DNA of 36,504 nt from an uncultured Blautia sp. (GTDB lineage Bacteria > Bacillota > Clostridia > Lachnospirales > Lachnospiraceae). Shown here piece by piece: positions 7,523 to 15,588 of the stretch. The stretch's first letter is position 1. The number at the start of each line of letters is the position of its first letter. The notes under the pieces are model-generated. The model ran no database searches and was not told the origin of the DNA. It saw only the letters and a program-made list of their open reading frames with translations. A program made the translations under genes and the position numbers. Where the stretch lies: the NCBI GenBank assembly GCA_944384185.1, contig CALWSM010000007.1, positions 1 to 36,504 on the forward strand. Reading direction: 5' to 3'.

Positions 7523-8074
7523 ATGAGAGTGATTGCAGGCAGCGCAAAAAGCATGCCCCTGAAGACAATCCCGGGTATGGAGACCAGGCCTACCACAGAC
7601 AGGATCAAGGAGACTCTTTTTAATATGCTCCAGTCTTATATGTGCAGATGCCGTTTTCTGGATATTTTTTCCGGAAGCGGAGGGATCGGGATTGAAGCTT
7701 TGAGCAGAGGGGCGGATTTTTGCGCCTTTGTTGAGAAGAACAGAAAAGCAGTAAAGATCATAGAGGAAAATCTGAAATTTACCAGACTGGAAGACAGAGC
7801 CAGGATTTTTGACCGGGATGCTATGACGGCTCTTCGTCTTTTGGAAGGAGAGGAGCTTTTTGACTGTATTTTTATGGATCCGCCCTATGATCAGGGACTG
7901 GAAAAACAGGTACTGACAGTTTTAAAAGATGCTTCATACGTAAATGAAGATACTCTGATCATCGTGGAAGCTTCTCTTGATACAGATTTTTCTTATCTGG
8001 AAACCTATGGGTTCCGCTCTGTGCGGGAGAAAAGATATAAGACAAATAAGCATATATTTATCAGAAAGGCATAA
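7523..8074 (+). CDS. rsmD: 16S rRNA (guanine966-N2)-methyltransferase RsmD
   Basis: 183 aa, standard length. It starts [15 protein letters not shown] and has [16 protein letters not shown], the SAM-binding [20 protein letters not shown] and the N6/N2-methylase catalytic motif DPPY. It methylates G966 of 16S rRNA during 30S assembly. It lies 15 bp after mgsA, and its stop codon overlaps the Shine-Dalgarno region of coaD. The rsmD-coaD pair (ylbH-ylbI/coaD in Bacillus) is highly conserved. Confidence 0.96.
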   Translation: MRVIAGSAKSMPLKTIPGMETRPTTDRIKETLFNMLQSYMCRCRFLDIFSGSGGIGIEALSRGADFCAFVEKNRKAVKIIEENLKFTRLEDRARIFDRDAMTALRLLEGEELFDCIFMDPPYDQGLEKQVLTVLKDASYVNEDTLIIVEASLDTDFSYLETYGFRSVREKRYKTNKHIFIRKA

Positions 8075-8078
8075 GGAT

Positions 8079-8570
8079 ATGGCAAGAGCGATCTATCCGG
8101 GCAGTTTTGACCCGGCTACATATGGTCATTTAGACATTATTTGCAGGGCGGCGGCTCTTTTTGACGAGGTGATCGTGGGAGTTTTAAATAATTCTGCAAA
8201 AAGTCCGTTGTTTTCTGTGGAGGAACGTGTTAATATATTAGAGAATATAACAAAAGATGTACCCAATGTGACGGTTACATCTTTTAGCGGGTTATCCGTA
8301 AATTTTGCAAGAAGCTGTAACGCAAAGGTGATCATCCGGGGACTCCGCGCCATTACTGATTTTGAGTATGAGCTTCAGATGGCTCAAACCAACAGGGTGC
8401 TGGCCCGGGACGTGGACACTATGTTTCTGACCACCAGCCTGGAATATGCTTATCTCAGTTCTACTACAGTAAAGGAAGCCGCTTATTTCGGGGCAGATAT
8501 TTCCAAATTTGTACCGGAATATGTCGTGCGCAGAGTGGAAGAGAAATATGGGCGGACTTCTGTCAGATGA
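8079..8570 (+). CDS. coaD: Phosphopantetheine adenylyltransferase
   Basis: 163 aa, standard length. CoaD transfers AMP from ATP to 4'-phosphopantetheine, the penultimate step of CoA synthesis. The nucleotidyltransferase motif [14 protein letters not shown] is at residues 6-19, [16 protein letters not shown] in the middle, and LSSTTVKE (ISSTxxR-type) near the C-terminus. The start ATG 8079 follows 4 bp after the rsmD stop, with AAGGA overlapping that stop. An in-frame longer reading from 7977 would be entirely inside rsmD and has no homology. Confidence 0.97.
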   Translation: MARAIYPGSFDPATYGHLDIICRAAALFDEVIVGVLNNSAKSPLFSVEERVNILENITKDVPNVTVTSFSGLSVNFARSCNAKVIIRGLRAITDFEYELQMAQTNRVLARDVDTMFLTTSLEYAYLSSTTVKEAAYFGADISKFVPEYVVRRVEEKYGRTSVR

Positions 8571-8628
8571 GAGGATACAGAAGAACCTTTTGCAGTGAGG
8601 AAGAAAATACAGTAAGGAGAAAAGAGAA

Positions 8629-9300
8629 ATGAGCAGCAGAATTGAACAAATCATTGAGGAAATCGAAGAATATGTGGAGAGCTGTAAGTATCAGCCATTA
8701 TCGACTACTAAGATTATCGTGAATAAAGAAGAGATCGAAGAGCTTTTGAGAGAACTGCGTCTGAAAACACCTGATGAGATCAAACGCTACCAGAAGATCA
8801 TCAGCAACAAGGATGCGATCCTGGCAGATGCTCAGTCTAAGGCAGATAATATTATCGAAGACACCAAGAAACAGGTTCAGGAGATGGTAAAGGAATCTGA
8901 GGTTATGCAGCAGGCCTACGCCCAGGCAAATGAAACGATCAACAGTGCGAACCAGCAGGCACAGTCTATTATTGACGCTGCTACCAACGACGCCAACGCT
9001 CTTCGATTAAGCGCAGTATCCTATACGGATGAGCTTATGGGAAATATGGGGCAGATTGCTTCCAGCATGCTGGAAAATGCCGCAGAAAAATATAAGGAAT
9101 TTGTCCAGGCTCTCCAGGCATCTCTGGATGTGATCCGTCAGAATCGGGCGGAGCTGGCGCCTCAGCTTCAGGGAGGAGCTGCAGTTCAGGGATCTGTCAG
9201 AGATGATTATCAGGAAGAATCACAGACAGAGTACGAGGATGATGAATATGATGACGAGTACAATGATTTAGATGATGACTTTGACGATTATGACGAATAA
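8629..9300 (+). CDS. Coiled-coil protein with acidic tail (V-ATPase subunit H/DivIVA-like)
   Basis: 223 aa. Residues about 1-60 contain an EEIEEYVESCKY helix and a VNKEEIEELLRELRLKTPDEIKRYQK motif. Residues 60-175 are a long, Ala/Gln/Glu-rich coiled coil (ADAQSKADNIIEDTKKQVQEM) like the stalk subunits and DivIVA-type proteins that automated annotation often calls ATPase subunit H. The last 30 residues are almost all Asp, Glu and Tyr. There is no catalytic motif and no membrane segment. AAGGAG precedes ATG 8629. A cell-pole or division scaffold role is possible but unproven. The gene sits between coaD and ylbJ, which are adjacent in Bacillus. Confidence 0.8.
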   Translation: MSSRIEQIIEEIEEYVESCKYQPLSTTKIIVNKEEIEELLRELRLKTPDEIKRYQKIISNKDAILADAQSKADNIIEDTKKQVQEMVKESEVMQQAYAQANETINSANQQAQSIIDAATNDANALRLSAVSYTDELMGNMGQIASSMLENAAEKYKEFVQALQASLDVIRQNRAELAPQLQGGAAVQGSVRDDYQEESQTEYEDDEYDDEYNDLDDDFDDYDE

Positions 9301-10212
9301 GCTCCCAAGAGTCAGTGTAAGGAAGAAAGTGCAGAGCTTCCCTTTCAGGTAGGGTGCCAGGGGAAGATCTGTTTCACTAAGTATGGATTTGACCTGGAAG
9401 GCGACGCACAGTCCGCCAAAAGAGGCGAAGGCAAGCAGTAAAGGAAAGCGGAGAGAGAATCCCCAGTTTTGCTGTGCTATTGCGGCTGTTCCTGTGGTGA
9501 TTTCTGTAATCCCCAGAAGAATGGATTTCAGATCCGGGGGAACACAGGGCAGGAGCGCCAGGATTCCCTGAAAAAGAGAAAAGAGAATGATATAGCCGCC
9601 CAGCTTAGTGATGGAAAGAAAACTGTCCATAATAGAGACGTCCAGAGCTTCTCCCCAGGAGAAAGCAGAGGATGTCTCTTTTCTTTTTAGGTTTTCTCCA
9701 GGCGCTTTAGAAAAAACATAGAAGCGGCGAAAGAGCAGGGAAGTCAGAAAACTGGAGAGATAAAGGATCCCAAAGGCGGGCAGGGACAGCTCTTCCCGCC
9801 GGAGCAGTTCTGCGCACAGATAGGAAGAAAGAAAAGCCGGCCCGGGATGATTGGAAAAGGTCAGGAGATAACAGGCTTCCTGCCGGGAAATATACCGGCT
9901 TCTGTACAGATCTGCGGCAGTTTTGGCGCCCATGGGATAGCCGCAGAAGATTCCTGTGAGAAGGCTGTAGCCGCCCATAGGAGTAAGGGCAAAGACAGAT
10001 TTCCAAAATCCGCCGGTAAAGGACAAGAGCTTTTCCAGAAAACCGATTTTGATAAGGAGCCCTGAAAGGATCATGAAAGGAAGCATGGAAGGCAGAAGGG
10101 TATTAAACCAGAGCAAAAGACCGGCTTTGGCGTATTCTGCAGCGCTTTTGGGAAACAACAGGAGAAAGAAAAGAATGCAGGATAAAGGCAGAGAGTATAA
10201 CAGATGTTTCAT
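9268..10212 (-). CDS. ylbJ: Sporulation integral membrane protein YlbJ
   Basis: 314 aa, shorter than the roughly 400 aa of Bacillus YlbJ. About eight hydrophobic segments are visible. Diagnostic stretches are NTLLPSMLPFMILSGLL, GIFCGYPMGAKTAADLY and LTFSNHPGPAFLSSYL, typical of the YlbJ/SpmA nucleoside-recognition gate family. In Bacillus, YlbJ is SigE-dependent and needed for spore cortex formation. The Shine-Dalgarno sequence is weak (GGGGA). A CATATATT element about 33 bp upstream of the start resembles a SigE -10. The 3' end overlaps the convergent coiled-coil gene by 33 bp. Confidence 0.9.
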   Translation of the reverse strand: MKHLLYSLPLSCILFFLLLFPKSAAEYAKAGLLLWFNTLLPSMLPFMILSGLLIKIGFLEKLLSFTGGFWKSVFALTPMGGYSLLTGIFCGYPMGAKTAADLYRSRYISRQEACYLLTFSNHPGPAFLSSYLCAELLRREELSLPAFGILYLSSFLTSLLFRRFYVFSKAPGENLKRKETSSAFSWGEALDVSIMDSFLSITKLGGYIILFSLFQGILALLPCVPPDLKSILLGITEITTGTAAIAQQNWGFSLRFPLLLAFASFGGLCVAFQVKSILSETDLPLAPYLKGKLCTFFLTLTLGSLFVIIVKVII

Positions 10213-10283
10213 GGACAGGATCCCCGGACTCTTTATTTAAAATATATGAATCCCCGGCTTTTTCATGACTGGGAAATGGAGGC

Positions 10284-10312
10284 TTGCTAATTTCGGAGGA
10301 ATGTGTAAGAAT
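10284..10312 (+). promoter_or_regulatory. Possible promoter of pepD
   Basis: TTGCTA (10284-10289) and AAGAAT (10307-10312) are 17 bp apart with an upstream TG. Two to three mismatches from consensus make this a tentative call. Confidence 0.3.
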
Positions 10313-10348
10313 AAGAGAAGAAATTTAGTGATCAACAGGAGGGAAAAT

Positions 10349-11800
10349 ATGTCTGTTTTAGAAAATTTACAGCCGGAACGGGTATTTTATTATTTCGAGG
10401 AAATTACGAAGATCCCCCACGGCTCAGGAAACACAAAACAGATCAGTGATTATCTGGCGGGATTTGCCAGGGACCACGGTCTGAGATATATACAGGATGA
10501 GAGTAATAATGTGATCATTTTTAAAGATGCTTCGAAAGGTTATGAGGAGGCGCCCTGTGTGATCCTTCAGGGGCATATGGACATGGTATGCGAAAAGAAG
10601 CCGGGAAGCAGCCATGACTTTACGAAGGATCCGCTGAAGCTTATAGTGGAAGGAGATTATATCTTTGCGGAGGATACCACCTTAGGCGGAGATGACGGGA
10701 TCGCAGTGGCTTATGCCCTGGCAATCCTGGAAGATGACAGCCTTTGCCACCCGGCTCTGGAGGTGCTGATCACAGTGGATGAGGAGATTGGACTTCTGGG
10801 CGCTGCAGCTTTGGATACTGCGCCGCTGAAAGGGAGATATCTGATCAACCTGGACTCTGAAGAGGAGGGATATCTGTGGGTAGGCTGCGCAGGAGGGCTG
10901 ACAGCCCAGACCAGTATTCCGGTGAAGTATCAGGAAACCAGAGGCGTGAAGTACGAAGTTACAGTGTCCGGACTTGCAGGAGGCCATTCCGGAGCTGAGA
11001 TTGACAAAAACCGGGCCAATGCAACTCTTGTTTTAGGCCGTTTTCTTTTTGAAGCCAGAGAAAAAGGAAAATATGCCCTGGCCGAGATGGAAGGAGGGCA
11101 GAAGGATAATGCCATTCCAAGGACAGCCCGGGCGCTGATACTGGCAGACAGCCAGGCCGGTGTGCAGCTTCAGAGCTTTGCCGGTGAATTTACAGAGGAT
11201 CTGAGGAAAGAATATACAGGCAGTGATGAAGGGATCACGGTTACCGTAGAAGCCAGAGGAGAGGGGGAGGAACCGGTGCTCCATCCGGTAAGCCTGGAGA
11301 AGCTCCTTTTCTTCCTTCTTCATTATCCAAACGGAATCCAGAAAATGTGCGGTTACATGGAGGGGCTGGTGGAGACATCCTGCAATCTGGGAATCGCCAG
11401 ACTGACCCCGGAGGAGTTTCAGTGTTCCGCCAGCGTCCGCAGTTCCGTAGCTACAGAGAAGAAGGCCCTGGCTGATAAGATTGCATATCTGACGGAGTTT
11501 TTAGGCGGGGAATACAAAGCAGAGGGAGATTATCCTTCCTGGGAGTATAAGCAGGATTCCAGGCTCCGCCCTTATATGGTAGATATTTACGAGAAGCTTT
11601 TCCATACCAGACCGGAGGTCAAGGTCATCCATGCAGGCCTGGAATGCGGTCTTTTCTATGAGAAGCTCCCGGGACTGGACTGTGTATCTCTGGGACCGGA
11701 TATGAAGGATATCCATACTACAGAAGAGAAGCTTTCGATCTCTTCTGTCCGGAGAGTATGGGATTATCTTATAGAAGTTTTGAAAAATATGAAAGAATAA
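10349..11800 (+). CDS. pepD: Beta-Ala-His dipeptidase / aminoacyl-histidine dipeptidase (M20C)
   Basis: 483 aa, matching E. coli PepD length. This is a cytosolic zinc dipeptidase that cleaves dipeptides, including Xaa-His. Metal-site motifs in order are LQGHMDMVCEK, LGGDDGIAVAYALAILED, VDEEIGLLGA and INLDSEEEG. A lid or dimer domain has GLAGGHSGAEIDKNRANA, and the C-terminal HAGLECGLF provides the last metal ligand. GGAGGG at 10337-10342 places the start at ATG 10349, not at upstream in-frame starts. The gene is monocistronic or weakly linked to the M23 gene, since a hairpin follows. Confidence 0.95.
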   Translation: MSVLENLQPERVFYYFEEITKIPHGSGNTKQISDYLAGFARDHGLRYIQDESNNVIIFKDASKGYEEAPCVILQGHMDMVCEKKPGSSHDFTKDPLKLIVEGDYIFAEDTTLGGDDGIAVAYALAILEDDSLCHPALEVLITVDEEIGLLGAAALDTAPLKGRYLINLDSEEEGYLWVGCAGGLTAQTSIPVKYQETRGVKYEVTVSGLAGGHSGAEIDKNRANATLVLGRFLFEAREKGKYALAEMEGGQKDNAIPRTARALILADSQAGVQLQSFAGEFTEDLRKEYTGSDEGITVTVEARGEGEEPVLHPVSLEKLLFFLLHYPNGIQKMCGYMEGLVETSCNLGIARLTPEEFQCSASVRSSVATEKKALADKIAYLTEFLGGEYKAEGDYPSWEYKQDSRLRPYMVDIYEKLFHTRPEVKVIHAGLECGLFYEKLPGLDCVSLGPDMKDIHTTEEKLSISSVRRVWDYLIEVLKNMKE

Positions 11801-11806
11801 TATCAT

Positions 11807-11890
11807 AAACACCTCTGGATCCGCATAAAATGATACACTGGTAAGAACTTGCATTCGCCGGGTATCCTCTTGGCGGACGGAGGTGTTTTT
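11807..11890 (+). promoter_or_regulatory. Long stem-loop overlapping the M23 gene ribosome binding site
   Basis: AAACACCTC (11807-11815) pairs perfectly with GAGGTGTTT (11880-11888), enclosing about 64 nt that contain a smaller CGCC/GGCG hairpin. The right arm contains the Shine-Dalgarno sequence of the GTG start at 11891 and runs into a short T tract. It could be a pepD terminator, a translation-blocking leader, or both. Confidence 0.45.
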
Positions 11891-12556
11891 GTGGGAAAAT
11901 GGATACTTCTTTTGTGGCTCTTTCTTTTTGCCGACGCCCAGCTCCTGGGAGATCTGAGGGAAAGGACTTCCCTGAATATGCTGCAGGAGGCGGGGATTCC
12001 CCGGGAGAGCTTCCGGGAGGCCGGCATCAGCAGGAAGGACGCCCTGCTCTACATAGGTTTCTGGAAGGATCTGGAATATTTTCCTCTGGCTTTTCCCCGG
12101 GAAGGGGAGGAGATATTCTCTTTTGAGGACGGCTGGGGTGACAAGAGGAGCTACGGCGGGGAACGGTTTCACGAAGGCTGCGATATCTTTGGAAGCCAGA
12201 GCCTCACCGATTATTATCCTGTGGTCAGCATGACCGATGGAATGGTGGAGCAGGTGGGCTGGCTGCCCCTGGGCGGCTGGCGGATCGGCGTGAGGAGCCC
12301 CGGCGGAGGATATTTTTATTATGCCCACCTTTCTTCTTATGGACGGGATTTTCAGAAAGGAGATCCGGTGAAAGCCGGGGAAGTGCTGGGCTTTTTAGGA
12401 GACAGCGGTTACGGGCCTGAGGGAACCACAGGAATGTTTGCGCCCCACCTCCATCTGGGAATCTATGTGGAAACTGAAGAAAATCCGGAGTACGCCCTGA
12501 ACCCATATCCGGTGCTGCAGTTCTTACAGGAAAAGCAGAAAATTTTTTCCTATTAA
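11891..12556 (+). CDS. M23 family metallopeptidase (LytM-like), membrane-anchored
   Basis: 221 aa from GTG 11891, which has GGAGGTG 5 nt upstream; there is no in-frame ATG nearby. Residues 4-17 (WILLLWLFLFADAQ) form a signal or anchor. The peptidase domain begins near residue 90, with zinc ligands in HEGCDIF (H94, D98) and HLHLG (H186, H188). M23 enzymes cut peptide cross-links of peptidoglycan. Blocks such as GWLPLGGWRIGVRSPGGGYFYYAHLSSY and VKAGEVLGFLGDSGYGPEGTTG are typical. All visible catalytic residues are present, so it is likely active. Whether it acts in growth or in sporulation cannot be told. Confidence 0.88.
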   Translation: MGKWILLLWLFLFADAQLLGDLRERTSLNMLQEAGIPRESFREAGISRKDALLYIGFWKDLEYFPLAFPREGEEIFSFEDGWGDKRSYGGERFHEGCDIFGSQSLTDYYPVVSMTDGMVEQVGWLPLGGWRIGVRSPGGGYFYYAHLSSYGRDFQKGDPVKAGEVLGFLGDSGYGPEGTTGMFAPHLHLGIYVETEENPEYALNPYPVLQFLQEKQKIFSY

Positions 12557-12570
12557 AAAGGGAAAAAATA

Positions 12571-12579
12571 TGCTATACT
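12571..12579 (+). promoter_or_regulatory. Extended -10 promoter before the alarmone synthetase operon
   Basis: TGC followed by TATACT (12574-12579) forms an extended -10. The -35 at 17 bp spacing is poor (TATTAA). It is placed 30 bp before the ATG, at the head of a long co-directional run. Confidence 0.55.
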
Positions 12580-12608
12580 TTTAAGATATAGTTAAGGAGT
12601 AATGTGTT

Positions 12609-13442
12609 ATGGAAATACGTTTATGGCGCGAATTGCTGATCCCCTATGAACTTGCGGTGAAAGAACTGGTTATGAAGTTCAATCATCTGAAAAAGGAACA
12701 CCAGGAGAAAGACCTGTACTCTCCCATCGAAGAGGTAACAGGAAGGGTGAAATCCATTAACAGCATACTGGAAAAAATGCAGAGAAAAAATATATCCTGG
12801 GAAGAACTGGCAGAAAAAGTAGAGGATATCGCCGGAGCACGGATGCTATGTCAGTCTTATGAAGATATTGAGAAAGTGGCCGAGCTTATACGAAACCGCA
12901 GCGATATGCAGGTTCTGGAGATCAAGGATTATGTGACCCATATGAAGGAGAGCGGATACCGGAGCTATCATATGATCATTTCTTATTCCACAGAGACCCT
13001 GGAAGGGAAGAAGGAAATCCGGGCAGAGATCCAGATCCGGACCCTGGCTATGAATTTCTGGGCTACGATTGAGCATTCTCTTCAATATAAATATAAGGGG
13101 AATATGCCGCCCCATCTGGCGGAACGGCTGACAAATGCAGCGAATTCCATTATCCAGCTGGATACAGAAATGTCTTCTGTTAGAAATGAGGTTATGGACG
13201 CCCAGAATTCCATGCTCCATCAGTCCAATCTGGTGGCGGATATCCTGAACAATATTGAAAATCTGTATCACTACTCCAACAAACGGGAAGTGGCAAAGAT
13301 CCAGGATGAATTTTACAGGATCTATAAGAAAAAAGACCTCCGGAAGCTTGAGCGGTTTCACAGAGAACTGGATATCATCGCAGAAGGGTATCAGGCTCAG
13401 GCGCTGGATTTTAAAGAGATCGAGGGAAGCTGGCAGAGATGA
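12609..13442 (+). CDS. Small alarmone synthetase, RelQ/YjbM-like (p)ppGpp synthetase
   Basis: 277 aa. It contains a RelA/SpoT synthetase domain without an HD hydrolase domain: YSPIEEVTGRVKSINSILEKM, EDIAGARMLC, the substrate loop ESGYRSYHMIISY and the catalytic strand EIRAEIQIRTLAMNFWATIEHSLQYKY. This type makes (p)ppGpp or related alarmones from ATP and GTP/GDP. It is longer than the Bacillus YjbM of about 211 aa because of a C-terminal helical extension of about 70 residues. A good AAGGAG precedes the ATG. It heads the run to recU, and its stop overlaps the next start as ATGA. Confidence 0.92.
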   Translation: MEIRLWRELLIPYELAVKELVMKFNHLKKEHQEKDLYSPIEEVTGRVKSINSILEKMQRKNISWEELAEKVEDIAGARMLCQSYEDIEKVAELIRNRSDMQVLEIKDYVTHMKESGYRSYHMIISYSTETLEGKKEIRAEIQIRTLAMNFWATIEHSLQYKYKGNMPPHLAERLTNAANSIIQLDTEMSSVRNEVMDAQNSMLHQSNLVADILNNIENLYHYSNKREVAKIQDEFYRIYKKKDLRKLERFHRELDIIAEGYQAQALDFKEIEGSWQR

Positions 13443-14833
13443 TAGAATTACCAAAGATATTTACAGATGAGATGAAAGCCCTTCTGGGAGAGGAGTATCC
13501 GGCGTATCTGGACACCTATGAACGTCTGGTGCGCCAGGGGCTTCGGATCAATTCCAGGAAGCTGACAAGGGAACAATGGGAGGCTATGGATCCTTTCGGA
13601 TGCCGGCGGGTTCCCTGGACGGAAAATGGATATTACACGGAAAAGGAAGAGGGGGAGGAGAAGGGCGCTGGCCCTTCCAGACACCCCTATTATTATGCAG
13701 GTCTTTATTACATACAGGAGCCAAGCGCCATGACTCCGGCCAGCCGCCTTCCTGTGGAGCCGGGAGAAAGGGTCCTGGACTTGTGCGCAGCCCCTGGAGG
13801 AAAAGCTACAGAGCTGGGAGCCAGACTTTCGGGAAAGGGCTTTCTGGTGGCAAATGATATCAGCAACAGTCGGGCAAAAGCCCTTTTGAAAAATCTGGAG
13901 CTTACCGGGCTGACCAATTACTATGTGGTCAGCGAGGATCCGGAAAAACTGAGAGAAAATTTTCCGGAATATTTTCATAAGATATTGATCGACGCTCCCT
14001 GTTCCGGAGAAGGCATGTTCCACAAAGAGCCTCAGATGGCCCGGTATTGGGAGGAAAAGCCTCCGGCCTATTATGCACAGATCCAGAAAAAGCTGATCCT
14101 ACAGGGGGCGGATATGCTCCGGCCGGGAGGGATGCTTCTCTATTCTACCTGTACTTTTTCAAAGAAAGAGAATGAAGAGGTGATCGCCTTTCTCTTAAAG
14201 GAACGGCCGGATATGGAGACTGCAGATCCTGTGCCTTATAAAGATTTTTCAATGGGATTTCCCTTAGAGGGAGAGACGGAGGAGATCAACAGCCAGCTTA
14301 AGAAATGTATCCGCCTTTTTCCCCATAAGATTTCAGGGGAAGGACATTTTGCCGCTCTTCTGAGAAAGAAAGGAGAGGCGCCAGAGGAAAAGACAGCAAG
14401 GGGAAAGAGTGTTTCTCTGCCTCTGCCGGTCCAGGAGTTTCTGAAAACCGTGTCCCTGGACCTTTCCGGGGGATCCTTTAAAACAGAAGGAGAAAGGGTC
14501 TATTTTCTGCCGGGAGGAGAAAAGATGCCAAGACTCCGCTATCTCCGTACAGGGCTGTATCTGGGAGATGTGAAAAAGAACCGGTTTGAGCCCAGTCAGG
14601 CTTTTGCCATGGCTTTGTCCCCGGAGACCTTTGATTCCTGTATCCATCTTTCTTTGGAAGACATCCGGACCGTGAAGTATCTGAAGGGAGAGACCATTGC
14701 TGTGGACGATCTTCCGTCAGCCAGAAAAAAGGGCTGGCAGCTGGTATGTGTGGACGGCTTTGCCCTGGGCTGGGGCAAATTAAACGGAGGAATCCTGAAA
14801 AATAAATATTATCCGGGCTGGAGGCTGATGTAA
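13439..14833 (+). CDS. RsmF/NOP2/Sun family RNA m5C methyltransferase
   Basis: 464 aa. It is an S-adenosylmethionine-dependent cytosine-C5 methyltransferase of rRNA or tRNA. The SAM-binding motif DLCAAPGGKATEL starts at residue 114. The two active-site cysteines are C188 (DAPCSGEGMF) and C238 (STCTFSKKENEE). After about residue 300 a C-terminal RsmF/PUA-like RNA-binding region follows (PRLRYLRTGLYLGDVKKNRFEPSQAFAM). The start overlaps the upstream stop by 4 bp, and its own stop shares one base with the next ATG, so it is translationally coupled. The precise target base is not inferable. Confidence 0.93.
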   Translation: MIELPKIFTDEMKALLGEEYPAYLDTYERLVRQGLRINSRKLTREQWEAMDPFGCRRVPWTENGYYTEKEEGEEKGAGPSRHPYYYAGLYYIQEPSAMTPASRLPVEPGERVLDLCAAPGGKATELGARLSGKGFLVANDISNSRAKALLKNLELTGLTNYYVVSEDPEKLRENFPEYFHKILIDAPCSGEGMFHKEPQMARYWEEKPPAYYAQIQKKLILQGADMLRPGGMLLYSTCTFSKKENEEVIAFLLKERPDMETADPVPYKDFSMGFPLEGETEEINSQLKKCIRLFPHKISGEGHFAALLRKKGEAPEEKTARGKSVSLPLPVQEFLKTVSLDLSGGSFKTEGERVYFLPGGEKMPRLRYLRTGLYLGDVKKNRFEPSQAFAMALSPETFDSCIHLSLEDIRTVKYLKGETIAVDDLPSARKKGWQLVCVDGFALGWGKLNGGILKNKYYPGWRLM

Positions 14834-15588
14834 TGGGAAAGATCAGATTGGATAAATTCCTGGCAGATATGGGCCTGGGAACCAGAAGCGAAGTAAAAAA
14901 GGAAATCAAAAAAGGAGCCGTTCAGGTAAACGGCGTGACTTTGAAAAATCCGGAGTATAAGATTGATACAGAGAAAGATCAGGTAACTGCAAAGGGCCGG
15001 CAGGTTTCCTATGCGGAACTGGAGTATTATATGCTGAACAAGCCGGCGGGAGTGGTCTCTGCCACAGAAGATAAAAGGGAGAAAACAGTGGTGGATCTCA
15101 TCACAGAAAAAAGGAGGAAAGATCTCTTTCCTGTAGGCCGGCTGGACAAGGATACGGAAGGACTCCTCCTGATCACCAACGACGGGGCTTTGGCCCATGA
15201 GCTGCTGTCTCCCAGAAAACATGTGGATAAGACCTATTTTGTAAAAGTGAAGGAACCGGTGTCTCCGGAGCATGTGAAACTGCTGGAAACAGGAGTAGAT
15301 ATAGGAGAAGAAAGATTAACCCTGCCCGGGAAAATCTCCCGGATGGCTCCAGAGAGGACAAGCCTTTATTTTACGATCCGGGAGGGAAAATTCCATCAGA
15401 TAAAAAGAATGTTCCAGGCGGTGGATAACCAGGTGCTGTATTTAAAACGGATCTCTATGGGTACGTTGGAGTTGGATGAAAATCTTGAACCTGGAGCATA
15501 CAGGCCTCTGACCCGGGAAGAAATCGAGAGATTAAAAGAACATGCTGGAAAAACTATTATGAAGTTCTCAGGGAGTGCCTATGAGTAG
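14833..15588 (+). CDS. RsuA/RluB-family rRNA pseudouridine synthase
   Basis: 251 aa. An N-terminal S4 domain (RLDKFLADMGLGTRSEVKKEIKKGAVQVNG) is followed by the catalytic domain with GRLDKDTEGLLL, where D105 is the nucleophilic aspartate, and FTIREGKFHQIKRMFQA, typical of the RsuA branch. It isomerises uridine in rRNA; RsuA targets U516 of 16S, but RluB/E-type specificity cannot be excluded. It overlaps the preceding gene by 1 bp and the next by 8 bp. Confidence 0.92.
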   Translation: MGKIRLDKFLADMGLGTRSEVKKEIKKGAVQVNGVTLKNPEYKIDTEKDQVTAKGRQVSYAELEYYMLNKPAGVVSATEDKREKTVVDLITEKRRKDLFPVGRLDKDTEGLLLITNDGALAHELLSPRKHVDKTYFVKVKEPVSPEHVKLLETGVDIGEERLTLPGKISRMAPERTSLYFTIREGKFHQIKRMFQAVDNQVLYLKRISMGTLELDENLEPGAYRPLTREEIERLKEHAGKTIMKFSGSAYE

